Shown one piece after another: positions 44,494-52,968 of a stretch of 64,000 bases of DNA. The DNA is from Spirosoma pollinicola (lineage in GTDB: Bacteria > Bacteroidota > Bacteroidia > Cytophagales > Spirosomataceae). Position numbers and translations under genes: made by a program. The stretch's first letter is position 1. Each line of letters starts with the position of its first letter. The DNA lies in NCBI RefSeq assembly GCF_002831565.1, contig NZ_CP025096.1:5571014-5635013 (forward strand), read 5' to 3'. Under the pieces are notes generated by a model. The model was not told the origin of the DNA and searched no databases. It was given only the letters and a program-made list of their open reading frames with translations.

Positions 44494-47283
44494 ATGAATT
44501 CCAAGGCCTACTCATTAAAATCATACCGAACGCTGGCTTTACTGTGTCTGGGCACTATTGGCCTATGGGCTTACACGGCAAAACCGTTCGTAGACCCCGG
44601 CGATCTGCCCGACGAAAACCGCTTCACCAAGGTAGTACTGGCCGAGAAGCTTAACGAACCGCTCGAAATGGCCATTTTGCCCGATGAGCGCGTACTGCTA
44701 GTGGAACGTCACGGCGATATTCGCATCTACTCGCCAACGACCAGACAGCTCAAAACCATTGCGACCATTCCGGTTAGTACGAAGTATAAAGATAAAGAAG
44801 GCCACGAAACAGAAGCCGAAGACGGCCTTCTGGGCGTTAACATCGACCCCAACTTCGAGAAGAACCACTGGATTTACCTCTACTACTCCCCTGCGGGCGA
44901 GGCTCCCAAGAATATCCTGACCCGCTACGAACTTCGGGGCGACGAATTGGTACTTTCCTCTAAAAAGGTGCTGCTGGAAGTGGTAACCCAGCGCGAGCAA
45001 TGCTGCCACACGGGCGGCTCCATTGACTGGGACCGTGACGGAAACCTCTACCTATCTACCGGCGACAATACCAGCCCCCGCGCCACCCTCTACGCCCCCA
45101 TTGACGAACGCCCGGAGCGTGGCCCCTGGGATGCCCAGAAATCGTCGGGTAACACCAATGACCTGCGTGGCAAAATTCTGCGTATCCACCCCGAAGCCGA
45201 TGGCACCTACACCATTCCCGAGGGAAACCTGTTTCCCAAAGGTACCCCAAAAACCCGCCCTGAAATTTTCACAATGGGGCACCGCAACCCGTATCGAATT
45301 TCGGTCGATAAACACAATGGCTACGTCTATTGGGGCGATGTAGGCCCTGATGCGGGTGAAGATTCGGTAGGGGTTGGCCCAACCGCCGAGGATGAATACA
45401 ACCAGGCGAAAAAACCGGGCTTTTTTGGCTGGCCCTATTTTGTAGGTGCCAACAAGGCCTATTACGACAAAGATTTTACCACCGGAAAAGGAGGTGTCCA
45501 GTTCGATCCGGCTCACCCATTCAACGATTCTCCTAACAACACCGGTCTACGCGACCTCCCTCCTGCCCAACCAGCCATGATTTCATACACGGCAGCCGAA
45601 ACCAAAAAGTTTCCGATTATGGGCAGCGGTGGCCGCAGTGCGATGGCAGGACCGACCTACTACAAAGACGATTTCAAGAATGCCAAACGGTCTTTTCCAG
45701 ACTATTACAACGGCAATGTATTCATGTATGAATGGATGCGCGACATGATTCTGGCCGTTAGTTTCGACGGGAAGGGCGACATGACCAAAATGGAGCGTTT
45801 CCTGCCTAACATGACGTTCAGCCACCCCATCGACATGGCCTTTGGCCCCAATGGCGATTTGTATGTACTGGAATATGGTACGGGCTGGTTCCTTAAAAAT
45901 GACGATTCCCGTCTGGTACGCATTGAATTCAACGCCGGAAATCGTAAACCCAGCATACAGGTGGCGGCCAGCCAAAAAGCGGGTGCTGTTCCTCTGAAAG
46001 TTAATTTATCGTCGGCTGGAACGAAGGATTTCGATGGCGACGCGCTGACATATCAATGGAAAATTGTATCGAAGGCAGGTGGCCAGCCAACCGTTTTATC
46101 CGAACCGAATCCAACGTTTACCTTCCAGAAACCCGGCCAATACAAAGCCATTCTGACGGTTACGGATGCGAAGGGACTGAAAGACTCTCGCGAGGTAGAT
46201 ATTCTGGCGGGCAATCAGCCGCCACAAGTAGCACTGGAAATTACGAAAGGGAATAAGAGCTTTTACCTTCCCGGCCAACCGATTGCGTATCAGGTAAAGG
46301 TGACGGATAAAGAAGACGGCAGCCTTGCCCAGTCGGGCGCAACGCCGGGCCGTATTCTGGCAAAGCAGGTGATGGTACGAGCAACTTATCAGGACGAAGC
46401 CACTGCCCAGAACGTCAGCGAAGCCGGTCATAAGTTTTCAGAAGCCGCCTATCTGGGAACCGGGCAGGCACTAATGGAGAAAAGCGACTGCAAAGCCTGT
46501 CATTTTACGGATAAAAAGTCAGTTGGGCCAGCCTTTATGGACGTTGCGAAACGCTATAAAGGGGATGCAAACGCTGTGGCCAGCCTGTCGAACAAGATTA
46601 TTAAAGGCGGGGGCGGTGTTTGGGGAGATGCCGTTATGACGGCTCACCCACAGTTAACCTCGCCCGATGCGGGCGAAATTGTCAAGTACATTATGACGCT
46701 GTCGGACAAGAAAACAGCCAGTCCATCGCTACCGACACAGGGCACCTACACGCCAAAGGAAAACGAGAAAGGCATTCTGGTTTTGCAGGCTTCCTATAAA
46801 GATAAGGGAGCCAACGGCTTGCCGCCCCAAATGGCCGAACAGGTGTTGATGCTGCGGAGTCCACTGGTGGCGCTGGGTACATCCAACAGCCAGTCAAAAG
46901 GAATTACCCTGTTCAAAATGGGGACTCAACCTTATCCGCTCGTGGTGGTGATGGGTTCTGATACCTATGTAAAATTCGACCAGCTTGACCTGACAGGTAT
47001 TAAGACAATGGAGTTTGCCGTGGCCGTTCCCAAAGCGCAGCTAAACGCCGTGGGCGGACGAATTGAAGTGCGGATCGACTCGCCAACGGGCCAACTGCTT
47101 GGGCAGACCGAACAGCTACAACCCAATGAGAGCAAAGACCCGGCAGCTATGTTTAACCAAAGTATGGCGAAGGCGTCCATTACGCCAACCACTGGCCAAC
47201 ACGATTTATACTTCGTCTTTAAAAACGAAAAAGCGGGCAAGTCTCCGCTGTTTGTACCCGTTACTGTTCAATTTTCTAACTGA
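44494..47283 (+). CDS. PQQ sugar-dehydrogenase-like propeller fused to PKD, cytochrome c and CBM
   Basis: 929-residue exported oxidoreductase. Order: membrane signal (LALLCLGTIGLWAY), soluble glucose/sorbosone-dehydrogenase beta-propeller (about 40-475; EAEDGLLGVNIDPNF, CCHTGGSIDWDRDGNLYLST, FTMGHRNPYRISVD), PKD domain (about 480-570; FDGDALTYQWKI), class I cytochrome c (C666-KA-C669-H670, SVGPAF) and a C-terminal CBM6-like beta domain (about 750-929). It should oxidise a sugar in the periplasm and hand electrons to its own haem. It begins an operon with a TIM-barrel gene (21 bp) and ThuA. Substrate unknown. Confidence 0.9.
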   Translation: MNSKAYSLKSYRTLALLCLGTIGLWAYTAKPFVDPGDLPDENRFTKVVLAEKLNEPLEMAILPDERVLLVERHGDIRIYSPTTRQLKTIATIPVSTKYKDKEGHETEAEDGLLGVNIDPNFEKNHWIYLYYSPAGEAPKNILTRYELRGDELVLSSKKVLLEVVTQREQCCHTGGSIDWDRDGNLYLSTGDNTSPRATLYAPIDERPERGPWDAQKSSGNTNDLRGKILRIHPEADGTYTIPEGNLFPKGTPKTRPEIFTMGHRNPYRISVDKHNGYVYWGDVGPDAGEDSVGVGPTAEDEYNQAKKPGFFGWPYFVGANKAYYDKDFTTGKGGVQFDPAHPFNDSPNNTGLRDLPPAQPAMISYTAAETKKFPIMGSGGRSAMAGPTYYKDDFKNAKRSFPDYYNGNVFMYEWMRDMILAVSFDGKGDMTKMERFLPNMTFSHPIDMAFGPNGDLYVLEYGTGWFLKNDDSRLVRIEFNAGNRKPSIQVAASQKAGAVPLKVNLSSAGTKDFDGDALTYQWKIVSKAGGQPTVLSEPNPTFTFQKPGQYKAILTVTDAKGLKDSREVDILAGNQPPQVALEITKGNKSFYLPGQPIAYQVKVTDKEDGSLAQSGATPGRILAKQVMVRATYQDEATAQNVSEAGHKFSEAAYLGTGQALMEKSDCKACHFTDKKSVGPAFMDVAKRYKGDANAVASLSNKIIKGGGGVWGDAVMTAHPQLTSPDAGEIVKYIMTLSDKKTASPSLPTQGTYTPKENEKGILVLQASYKDKGANGLPPQMAEQVLMLRSPLVALGTSNSQSKGITLFKMGTQPYPLVVVMGSDTYVKFDQLDLTGIKTMEFAVAVPKAQLNAVGGRIEVRIDSPTGQLLGQTEQLQPNESKDPAAMFNQSMAKASITPTTGQHDLYFVFKNEKAGKSPLFVPVTVQFSN

Positions 47284-47304
47284 TCTCACCCCTGCTTATT
47301 AACT

Positions 47305-48333
47305 ATGACACAATCACGTCGCGACTTCCTGAATCAACTTGGCCTGACAGCCGCCGGAGTAGGCATGGCATCAGTCTTACCAACATCAACTTTTGCCGAT
47401 ATGACCACTAAAAAGGCGTTCAACTTCGACATCTCATTGGCAGAGTTTTCGTTTGCTGGAGAACTTATGTCGGGCAAGATGACCAACATGGAATTTCCAG
47501 CCCGGACCAAGAAGGATTTTGGTATTAACGTGCTCGAATATGTTTCCATGTTTTTCAATAACAAGCATACTGATCAGACCTATTTGAAAGAACTCAAGCA
47601 ACGAAGTGATGATCTGGGCATGAAAAACAACCTCATCATGGTCGACGGGGCGAATATTGCCGACTTGGATGCAACCAAGCGGCAACAAGCGGTAGAATCT
47701 CATTATGCCTGGGTCGATGCCGCGAAGTTTCTGGGTTGTACGGCCATCCGGGTTAATCTGGGGGATACCTCGAAAGCTATTTCGGGGGCCGACGACGACC
47801 CAGCCGAAGAAGCCGCCAAATCTGCCGCCGATGGTTACCATAAACTGCTCGAATATGCCGCTAAATCGAAGATGAATGTGATTGTTGAAAATCACTTTGG
47901 CAACTCGACCGATATTGATTGGCTGGTGGGTGTTCTGAAGCAGGTAAATATGCCCAACGCGGGCCTGTTGCCCGATTTTGGCAATTTCTGTCGGCAACGC
48001 AGCAAGCCCGAGACTAACGATATTAAGGGCATTATGGGCACCAAATGCGTCAAAGAATACGACCGCTACGAGGGCGTGAAGAAGATGATGCCCTACGCCA
48101 AAGGTATCAGTGCCAAGACCCACAAGTTCGACGCCAATGGCAACGAAACCGAAACCGATTTCCGGAAGATGTTCAAGATCATCAAAGATGCCGGTTTCAA
48201 AGGCTACGTCGGTATTGAGTACGAAGGGGGAGTTATTGGTATGTATAACCCAACGGGTGGCTATCTACCCACAAATGAGGGTATCCAAGCTACCAAAACC
48301 TTACTCGAACGCGTGCGTACTGAACTCGCCTGA
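47305..48333 (+). CDS. Sugar phosphate isomerase/epimerase-family TIM barrel, Tat-exported
   Basis: 342 residues. Twin-arginine signal SRRDFLNQLGLTAAGVGMAS with an Ala-rich cleavage region, then a xylose-isomerase-like/AP-endonuclease-2 TIM barrel (KKDFGINVLEYVSMFF, WVDAAKFLGCTAIRVNLGD, MNVIVENHFGN, LLPDFGNF, GYVGIEYEGG) with Glu, Asp, His and Glu at the usual metal positions. Periplasmic members of this family are known to act on 3-keto sugars; that role here is inferred from the neighbouring oxidoreductase and ThuA. The stop codon is inside a large palindrome. Confidence 0.9.
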   Translation: MTQSRRDFLNQLGLTAAGVGMASVLPTSTFADMTTKKAFNFDISLAEFSFAGELMSGKMTNMEFPARTKKDFGINVLEYVSMFFNNKHTDQTYLKELKQRSDDLGMKNNLIMVDGANIADLDATKRQQAVESHYAWVDAAKFLGCTAIRVNLGDTSKAISGADDDPAEEAAKSAADGYHKLLEYAAKSKMNVIVENHFGNSTDIDWLVGVLKQVNMPNAGLLPDFGNFCRQRSKPETNDIKGIMGTKCVKEYDRYEGVKKMMPYAKGISAKTHKFDANGNETETDFRKMFKIIKDAGFKGYVGIEYEGGVIGMYNPTGGYLPTNEGIQATKTLLERVRTELA

Positions 48334-48413
48334 TTTTTAGAATTTTAGCGATGGGACAAACGCCATATCTTCAAGATATGGCGTTTGTCCCATCGCTAAA
48401 ATTCTAAAAATCA
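48331..48413. repeat. 83-bp palindrome with 41-bp perfect arms and 1-nt centre
   Basis: 48331-48371 and 48373-48413 are exactly complementary around a single C at 48372. The left arm begins with the TGA stop of the TIM-barrel gene. Stems end in runs of A and T, so it may work as a terminator in both directions, but it lies between two genes of the same direction, the second of which starts at 48442. Confidence 0.93.
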
Positions 48414-48441
48414 ATTAAAGCCCTAAATTCCAACTCCTCCA

Positions 48442-49281
48442 ATGCTTCGTAAATCCCTGAAAATTCTCTTAGGCATCGTCCTCTTTCTAGCTTTACTAGT
48501 AGGCAGTTTCGTCATTTTTGGTATGTATGTTACCCGCCAGTTACCCTGGCAAAAACCTGAATTCGATACCGCGCGTCCGGCCGATCCCGGTCAGGTTGGC
48601 GCAAAAGGCGTCCTGATTTTCTCCAAGACAAATGGTTTCCGGCACGAGTCGATTGAGCCGGGTATCGAAGCCCTCAAAAAAGTGGGCAAAGAAAAAGGCT
48701 GGGACGTTCGAACGACCGAAAACGGCGCTTTCTTCAATGACAGCTACCTCAGTCGGTTCAAAACGGTGGTTTTTCTGTCGACCACAGGCGATGTGCTGAC
48801 GATGGATCAGGAAAAAGCTTTCGAGAAATTCATCGAAAATGGGGGTGGCTACGTGGGCATCCATGCCGCTTCCGACACAGAATATGGCTGGGATTGGTAC
48901 GACCATATGCTCGGTACGCACTTCCGCGACCATCCGCTGTATCCGGAACATACGCCCGATGCGGAAGTTATTACGGATGTTAGAAACCACCCTACCACGC
49001 AGCATTTACCAGCCAAATGGCATAAGTCTGACGAGTGGTACAATTTCAAACAGAGTGTGCGGGGTAAAGACAGCATTCAGGTGTTACTGACGCTGAACGA
49101 AGCCACTTATAAGGCCACCTGGCCTAAAGCGATGGGGGGCGATCACCCAATTTCGTGGACTAACGTCATTGGCAAAGGTCGTATGTTTTACACTGGCATG
49201 GGCCACACCAACGAAACCTTCACTGACAAATACGCCATGCCGCACATTGTAGCAGGTATTGAATGGGCAGGCCGGTTTTAG
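48442..49281 (+). CDS. ThuA domain protein, membrane anchored
   Basis: 279 residues: N-terminal transmembrane anchor (ILLGIVLFLALLVGSFVIFG) and a ThuA (class I glutamine-amidotransferase-like) fold: GVLIFSKTNGFRHESIEPG, VVFLSTTGDVL, NGGGYVGIHAASDTEYGWDW, GGDHPISWTNVIGKGRMFYT, GMGHTNETF. ThuA proteins were named from trehalose use and are commonly linked to keto-sugar handling. The nucleophile Cys of amidotransferases is absent, as in the family. It probably acts in the periplasm on the product of the PQQ-type dehydrogenase. Last gene before a large hairpin. Confidence 0.9.
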   Translation: MLRKSLKILLGIVLFLALLVGSFVIFGMYVTRQLPWQKPEFDTARPADPGQVGAKGVLIFSKTNGFRHESIEPGIEALKKVGKEKGWDVRTTENGAFFNDSYLSRFKTVVFLSTTGDVLTMDQEKAFEKFIENGGGYVGIHAASDTEYGWDWYDHMLGTHFRDHPLYPEHTPDAEVITDVRNHPTTQHLPAKWHKSDEWYNFKQSVRGKDSIQVLLTLNEATYKATWPKAMGGDHPISWTNVIGKGRMFYTGMGHTNETFTDKYAMPHIVAGIEWAGRF

Positions 49282-49290
49282 TTCTTTAAA

Positions 49291-49393
49291 CACAGACGTC
49301 GATAGGGTATGTAGTACCGACCGTCCCGGTCGGGTGAGCCTGTGACACGCCCGACCGGGACGGTCGGTACTACATACCCTATCGACGTCTGTG
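49291..49393. repeat. Perfect 44-bp inverted repeat
   Basis: 49291-49334 and 49350-49393 are perfectly complementary, loop 15 nt. Inner part GACCGTCCCGGTCGGG is partly palindromic itself. Located between the convergent thuA-like gene and the ChbG-like gene, 9 and 12 bp from their ends. Confidence 0.93.
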
Positions 49394-49405
49394 GCTAATC
49401 CCTTT

Positions 49406-50269
49406 TTACCTCCCTAAATCGCTATACCCAATCAACTGAATCCCTTTTGATTTGATAAGCGACTTCACACGGGGGTTGGTCCAGATGTCCGTTACGCCCT
49501 GACGGTCGGCAGCTACGTTTTCGTAGCCAATATGGTGAATGGCCTGCACTTCGGGGACATCCAATCCGGGGTGATCGACGAAAATATAGGTTTTCCCGGC
49601 TTCAAGACTTTCGAGCATCTTCATAAAGCTTTGCAGCTTTTCGTCGGAGGTGATGTGCGCACCGATGTAGCCTGCCATCAGTACCCCGGAGTCCATCAGG
49701 CTCATGTCATACTGTGCAATATGATACTCCTGCGCTAACTTTTTGACGAGTGCTTTCACTTCATCATTGAGACTGGTGCAGCCCATATGCCCGGATAAAT
49801 GACTGATTCGGGGAATTTTCCGCATCGCCAGTTCTATTTGTGCCCGAAACTCCTTTTCAATCTCGGCCAGCTTCCAGTCATTCTCCACCACCGAGCGTTT
49901 GGGATAGTTCTTGTTTGGACGAATCATCGGGTAAAAATAGCCATCTGCGTCCCGTAGACTGGGACAGTCGGTCAATGGGCGCCATTTGATGTTGTCCCAT
50001 TCGCTGGTCAGGGTTAAATGGATACCCACATCAGCAGTCGGAATTTGCTTAAGCATCTCAACAGCCTCCGGAAACCAGGGCGACGGCACGAGTACTTCGA
50101 TTGACTTTTCGATACCTTCTTTATAACATTTCAAAATGGCTTCATTGCCCGCGTGTGCATAGCCCATGTCATCTCCCCGAATAATCAGGCGGGGTAGATT
50201 CGATTGAGCAGTAGCGGAATATAAGCTTGATAAAATAATCGACAGTGTCAGGAAAATTCTGGTTGTCAT
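49406..50269 (-). CDS. ChbG/YdjC-family carbohydrate deacetylase, exported
   Basis: 287 residues with signal MTTRIFLTLSIILSSLYSAT. ChbG/HpnK fold with the metal motif RGDDMGYAHAGN (paired Asp), VGIHLTLTSEW and SHLSGHMG as His ligands. Family members remove acetyl groups from N-acetylglucosamine-containing oligosaccharides. It is a single gene; the signal peptide places it in the periplasm, unlike E. coli ChbG. It sits beside a second deacetylase of another family at 50529 on the same strand. Confidence 0.88.
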   Translation of the reverse strand: MTTRIFLTLSIILSSLYSATAQSNLPRLIIRGDDMGYAHAGNEAILKCYKEGIEKSIEVLVPSPWFPEAVEMLKQIPTADVGIHLTLTSEWDNIKWRPLTDCPSLRDADGYFYPMIRPNKNYPKRSVVENDWKLAEIEKEFRAQIELAMRKIPRISHLSGHMGCTSLNDEVKALVKKLAQEYHIAQYDMSLMDSGVLMAGYIGAHITSDEKLQSFMKMLESLEAGKTYIFVDHPGLDVPEVQAIHHIGYENVAADRQGVTDIWTNPRVKSLIKSKGIQLIGYSDLGR

Positions 50270-50348
50270 TGACTGGTGAGTTTGTATTCGATACAGGAAA
50301 AAGCCGATATTGACGTAATCTCCTGATGAATGTTTACCATAAACAAAC

Positions 50349-50467
50349 GCAACTTATGTGCTTACGTACAACGGAATGATATTCCGTTGTACGTAAGCAC
50401 ATAAGTTGCCAGGTAGGCCTAACGGCCCAACGGAATATCATTCCGTTGCACATAAGTACGCAAGTTG
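50349..50467. repeat. Compound inverted repeat, AACGGAA family
   Basis: 50349-50377 and 50381-50409 are perfectly complementary with a 3-nt loop (29 bp). A third, related arm follows at about 50429-50467 (CAACGGAATATCATTCCGTTG and a scrambled version of the outer part). The core AACGGAATGATATTCCGTT is of the same make as AACGGAAAGGTTTTCCGTT at 54369-54470. It lies between two minus-strand deacetylase genes. Confidence 0.9.
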
Positions 50468-50528
50468 AATTATAAACAACAAAAGCAACCGAAGCCGCTT
50501 TTGTTACTCCAGGCAGAATTTCATTCGT

Positions 50529-51470
50529 TTAGTCAAAACTCTGGATCATGTTCCGGTACATGGTTGTTGCTTTCCACTGACCTCCGGCAATAATCCGCCG
50601 AACGGTATAGAGCGGCATAGTATCGTCCCGTTTGTCGGCCAGCGTAAAGGCGGCTGCATAACCCCGCTTTTGCAGTTCGGGCAATGCTCCATGATTCCAC
50701 AGGCCAAAGGGATACGCAAAGTACTTAATAGGCTTGCCGATGATGGTTTCCAGTTTGGCTTTAGGTTCTTCGACCTGAATTTTCCAGTCGTCGCCCTGGT
50801 ATTTTTTGACGTTGTGGTGATCCCAGGTATGCGCGCCAATCGTGTGCCCCCGATCTGACAGGTCTTTAATCTGCGTTTTGTCCATGTACGGCTGTTTTCC
50901 ATGCCGGCCAATGGCAACAGTCATGATAAAGAAGGCCCCTTTGAATCCGTGTTTTTCGAGTTCGGGAGCCGCTACGGTGTACTGGTCGAGGTCACCATCA
51001 TCGAAGGTAAGCATGATCGGTTTGGCTGGCAGGGGTGCCCCGGTAGCCAGATACGCATAGAGCTGATCCGGCAAAACGGTATGATAGCCGCTATCGGCCA
51101 GCATCTGCATCTGCTCGCGGAAAGCCGCTACAGGAATAATATAATCTTTAGCTGATTTTGAATCGCCGGCCCGCCAGTCGCGAATCTGGTGATAGCACAA
51201 AATTGGCACCTGCGGACGAGCCAGAATCGTGGCGGCATTGGCTATTTTACTGGCCGGAATACTGGATGGATTAGGGGCGGCTGTCGTTTCAACCGCTTTA
51301 TCGGCTGGCTTTTCGGCGGTGGTTTTCCCGGCTGCGGTTCCGATAGCGGCAGCATCAGACGTGGTTTCAGCCGTTGAGGAACCCTTTGACTGGCAACTCG
51401 ATAAACCATTAGAAAGTAAAACAGAAAGGCCGATGGCCGTAACAAAAGAGAGCGTTTTTTGACAGAACAT
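50529..51470 (-). CDS. Polysaccharide deacetylase lipoprotein (NodB domain)
   Basis: 313 residues from ATG 51470; an earlier ATG (51494) lies inside the -7 box. Signal MFCQKTLSFVTAIGLSVLLS with a lipobox near LSSC, then a Ser/Thr/Ala-rich linker (residues 30-75) and the NodB domain: PILCYHQIRDW, IMLTFDDGDLDQY (TFDDG, catalytic Asp) and IGAHTWDHH (HxxxH-type ligands). It should deacetylate a surface or wall polysaccharide. Terminal gene of its own transcript. Confidence 0.92.
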   Translation of the reverse strand: MFCQKTLSFVTAIGLSVLLSNGLSSCQSKGSSTAETTSDAAAIGTAAGKTTAEKPADKAVETTAAPNPSSIPASKIANAATILARPQVPILCYHQIRDWRAGDSKSAKDYIIPVAAFREQMQMLADSGYHTVLPDQLYAYLATGAPLPAKPIMLTFDDGDLDQYTVAAPELEKHGFKGAFFIMTVAIGRHGKQPYMDKTQIKDLSDRGHTIGAHTWDHHNVKKYQGDDWKIQVEEPKAKLETIIGKPIKYFAYPFGLWNHGALPELQKRGYAAAFTLADKRDDTMPLYTVRRIIAGGQWKATTMYRNMIQSFD

Positions 51471-51487
51471 AATCAATGAATATGCCC

Positions 51488-51518
51488 CAAACATAACAAA
51501 AACTCCAGTGGTACCAAC
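51488..51518 (-). promoter_or_regulatory. Promoter of polysaccharide deacetylase gene
   Basis: Read on the minus strand: GTTG (51518-51515), 19-bp spacer, TATGTTTG (51495-51488). Both boxes and the distance fit the Bacteroidota consensus. Transcription near 51482 gives a leader of about 12 nt before ATG 51470. Confidence 0.65.
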
Positions 51519-51640
51519 GGAAAATCAGTCAATAACTCAAACTTTATTTCTGATTATATAGAGTATCTAGTCTAAACGTATACGCATCAAGACTTCCACC
51601 AGATATCTTCTCGTTATTCCCGTTGACAATCATGAAGTTT

Positions 51641-51684
51641 TGTGCCTGCTACTCTCCGGTAATAGCCAGGGAGTAGCAGGCACA
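51641..51684 (-). terminator. Terminator after VOC gene
   Basis: TGTGCCTGCTACTC (51641-51654) pairs with GAGTAGCAGGCACA (51671-51684), 14 bp, followed on the minus strand by AAAACTTC and preceded by A/T bases. It begins 3 bp after the VOC stop codon. Confidence 0.75.
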
Positions 51685-51686
51685 AT

Positions 51687-52085
51687 TTAGCTGGCCATAG
51701 GTCTAGCTTCAATAACAGACAGGATATTACCGGCGGGGTCGGTAAACCAGGCGACGGCTGGACCACGTCCGCGAACAATTCCTTTTTCGTCGGTCTTGAT
51801 TTCCCCCTCGTAATGTTCAAAACGAACACCAAGCTCCGTAAGGGCATCCACTGTTTTTTCTACATCGTCGACAGGAAAGTTGAGAATAGTGAAGGAAGCT
51901 GGCGTATGATCGGGCTTGGGGTAAATCAGAATGGTGCTACCACCACTTATATGCAAAGTCAATAAAGTAGCTGGCCCCATTTTTTCTTCGGTAACCTCCA
52001 GTCCAAGTATATTCTGGTAGAACGCCTTTGCTTTCTGGATATCATCTACCGCAAATCCGCTAAATACTTTTGTGTCTTTGAACAT
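51687..52085 (-). CDS. VOC-superfamily (glyoxalase-like) protein
   Basis: 132 residues with two beta-alpha-beta-beta-beta halves: FSGFAVDDIQKAKAFYQNIL at the N-terminus, and FTILNFPVDDVEKTVDALTE followed by GPAVAWFTDPAGNILSVIE at the C-terminus. It has the Glu-type second-half metal residue (SVIE) but no His at the first position, so activity as a dioxygenase or glyoxalase is uncertain. Single gene. Confidence 0.9.
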   Translation of the reverse strand: MFKDTKVFSGFAVDDIQKAKAFYQNILGLEVTEEKMGPATLLTLHISGGSTILIYPKPDHTPASFTILNFPVDDVEKTVDALTELGVRFEHYEGEIKTDEKGIVRGRGPAVAWFTDPAGNILSVIEARPMAS

Positions 52086-52269
52086 AGTTTTGTTGTTTAT
52101 GGAAACAATTAATCGACTTATAGAGTCAGTAAAGTTAGCAATAAGCTCCCGTTGACCAGACCCTTAAACGCGTCGATTTAGCGGGTCGATTGCGACAGGG
52201 TGCTACGTTTCGTTCTCGCTTATTAACTAATCAAGACCTCTATCGGTTAAGGGTGAATAGGTATAAATT

Positions 52270-52869
52270 ATGATGACAGCCATCGATAAACAGACAGCCC
52301 TGGTGCTAATTGACCTGCAAAAAGGCATTGCCAGTGGCGACAAGGCGCACCCCGTACCGGGTATTCTTGCCAATGCATCCCGACTCAAGGCCGCTTTTCG
52401 GCAGACACAGCTACCTGTTGTGATCGTGCATGTCGAACCCATTGGTGCTCCGGCTTCCCTGGTTCGTTCCGAAAAAGGCAACTTTCCGAAAGATGCTGCC
52501 GGACAGCAACAGGCGTTGCAGAAGATGCGGGCAGATGGCTTCTTCGACATTGTAGACCCTGTCAAACCCGAGCCCGGCGACCTGCAAATCACGAAAGAAA
52601 ACTGGGATGCGTTTTATAATACACCCCTGCATGATGAATTGCAGAAACTGAGTGTGACGGGTATTGTACTGGCTGGTATTTCGACCAGTATCGGTGTGGA
52701 AGGCACGGCTCGGTCGGCCAACCAGCGCGGCTACAACGTCACTTTCGCCACCGACGCCATGACGGATACCGTTGCCGCAGCCCACGAAAACAGCTTGACC
52801 TACATTTTCCCTCGAATCGGCGAACTGGCGACTACGGATGAGATTATCACAAAATTGGGAGGGCGATAA
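52270..52869 (+). CDS. Isochorismatase-like cysteine-hydrolase-fold protein lacking the Cys
   Basis: 199 residues, isochorismatase fold. The Asp of the triad (LVLIDLQKGI) and the Lys (QITKENWDAFYNT) are present, but the nucleophile position reads GISTSIGVEGTARSA, where amidase-type members have a Cys (for example in a GxxTNxCVxxTAR pattern). Gly at that place is also seen in true isochorismatases, which use no covalent Cys. The natural substrate is unknown. It has its own promoter region and ends in a terminator shared with the next convergent gene. Confidence 0.88.
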   Translation: MMTAIDKQTALVLIDLQKGIASGDKAHPVPGILANASRLKAAFRQTQLPVVIVHVEPIGAPASLVRSEKGNFPKDAAGQQQALQKMRADGFFDIVDPVKPEPGDLQITKENWDAFYNTPLHDELQKLSVTGIVLAGISTSIGVEGTARSANQRGYNVTFATDAMTDTVAAAHENSLTYIFPRIGELATTDEIITKLGGR

Positions 52870-52908
52870 ATGGAAACGGGAAATGACCTAGAGACCGTAA
52901 AAAAGACA

Positions 52909-52932
52909 AAACCGGCCCAATAGAGCCGGTTT
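52909..52932. terminator. Bidirectional terminator
   Basis: AAACCGGC (52909-52916) pairs with GCCGGTTT (52925-52932), flanked by A-run on the left and T-containing sequence on the right. It lies between convergent isochorismatase-like and lipoprotein genes. Confidence 0.75.
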
Positions 52933-52968
52933 GTACGTTGTGAATAACGATAAGTAAACGTGTAAATT

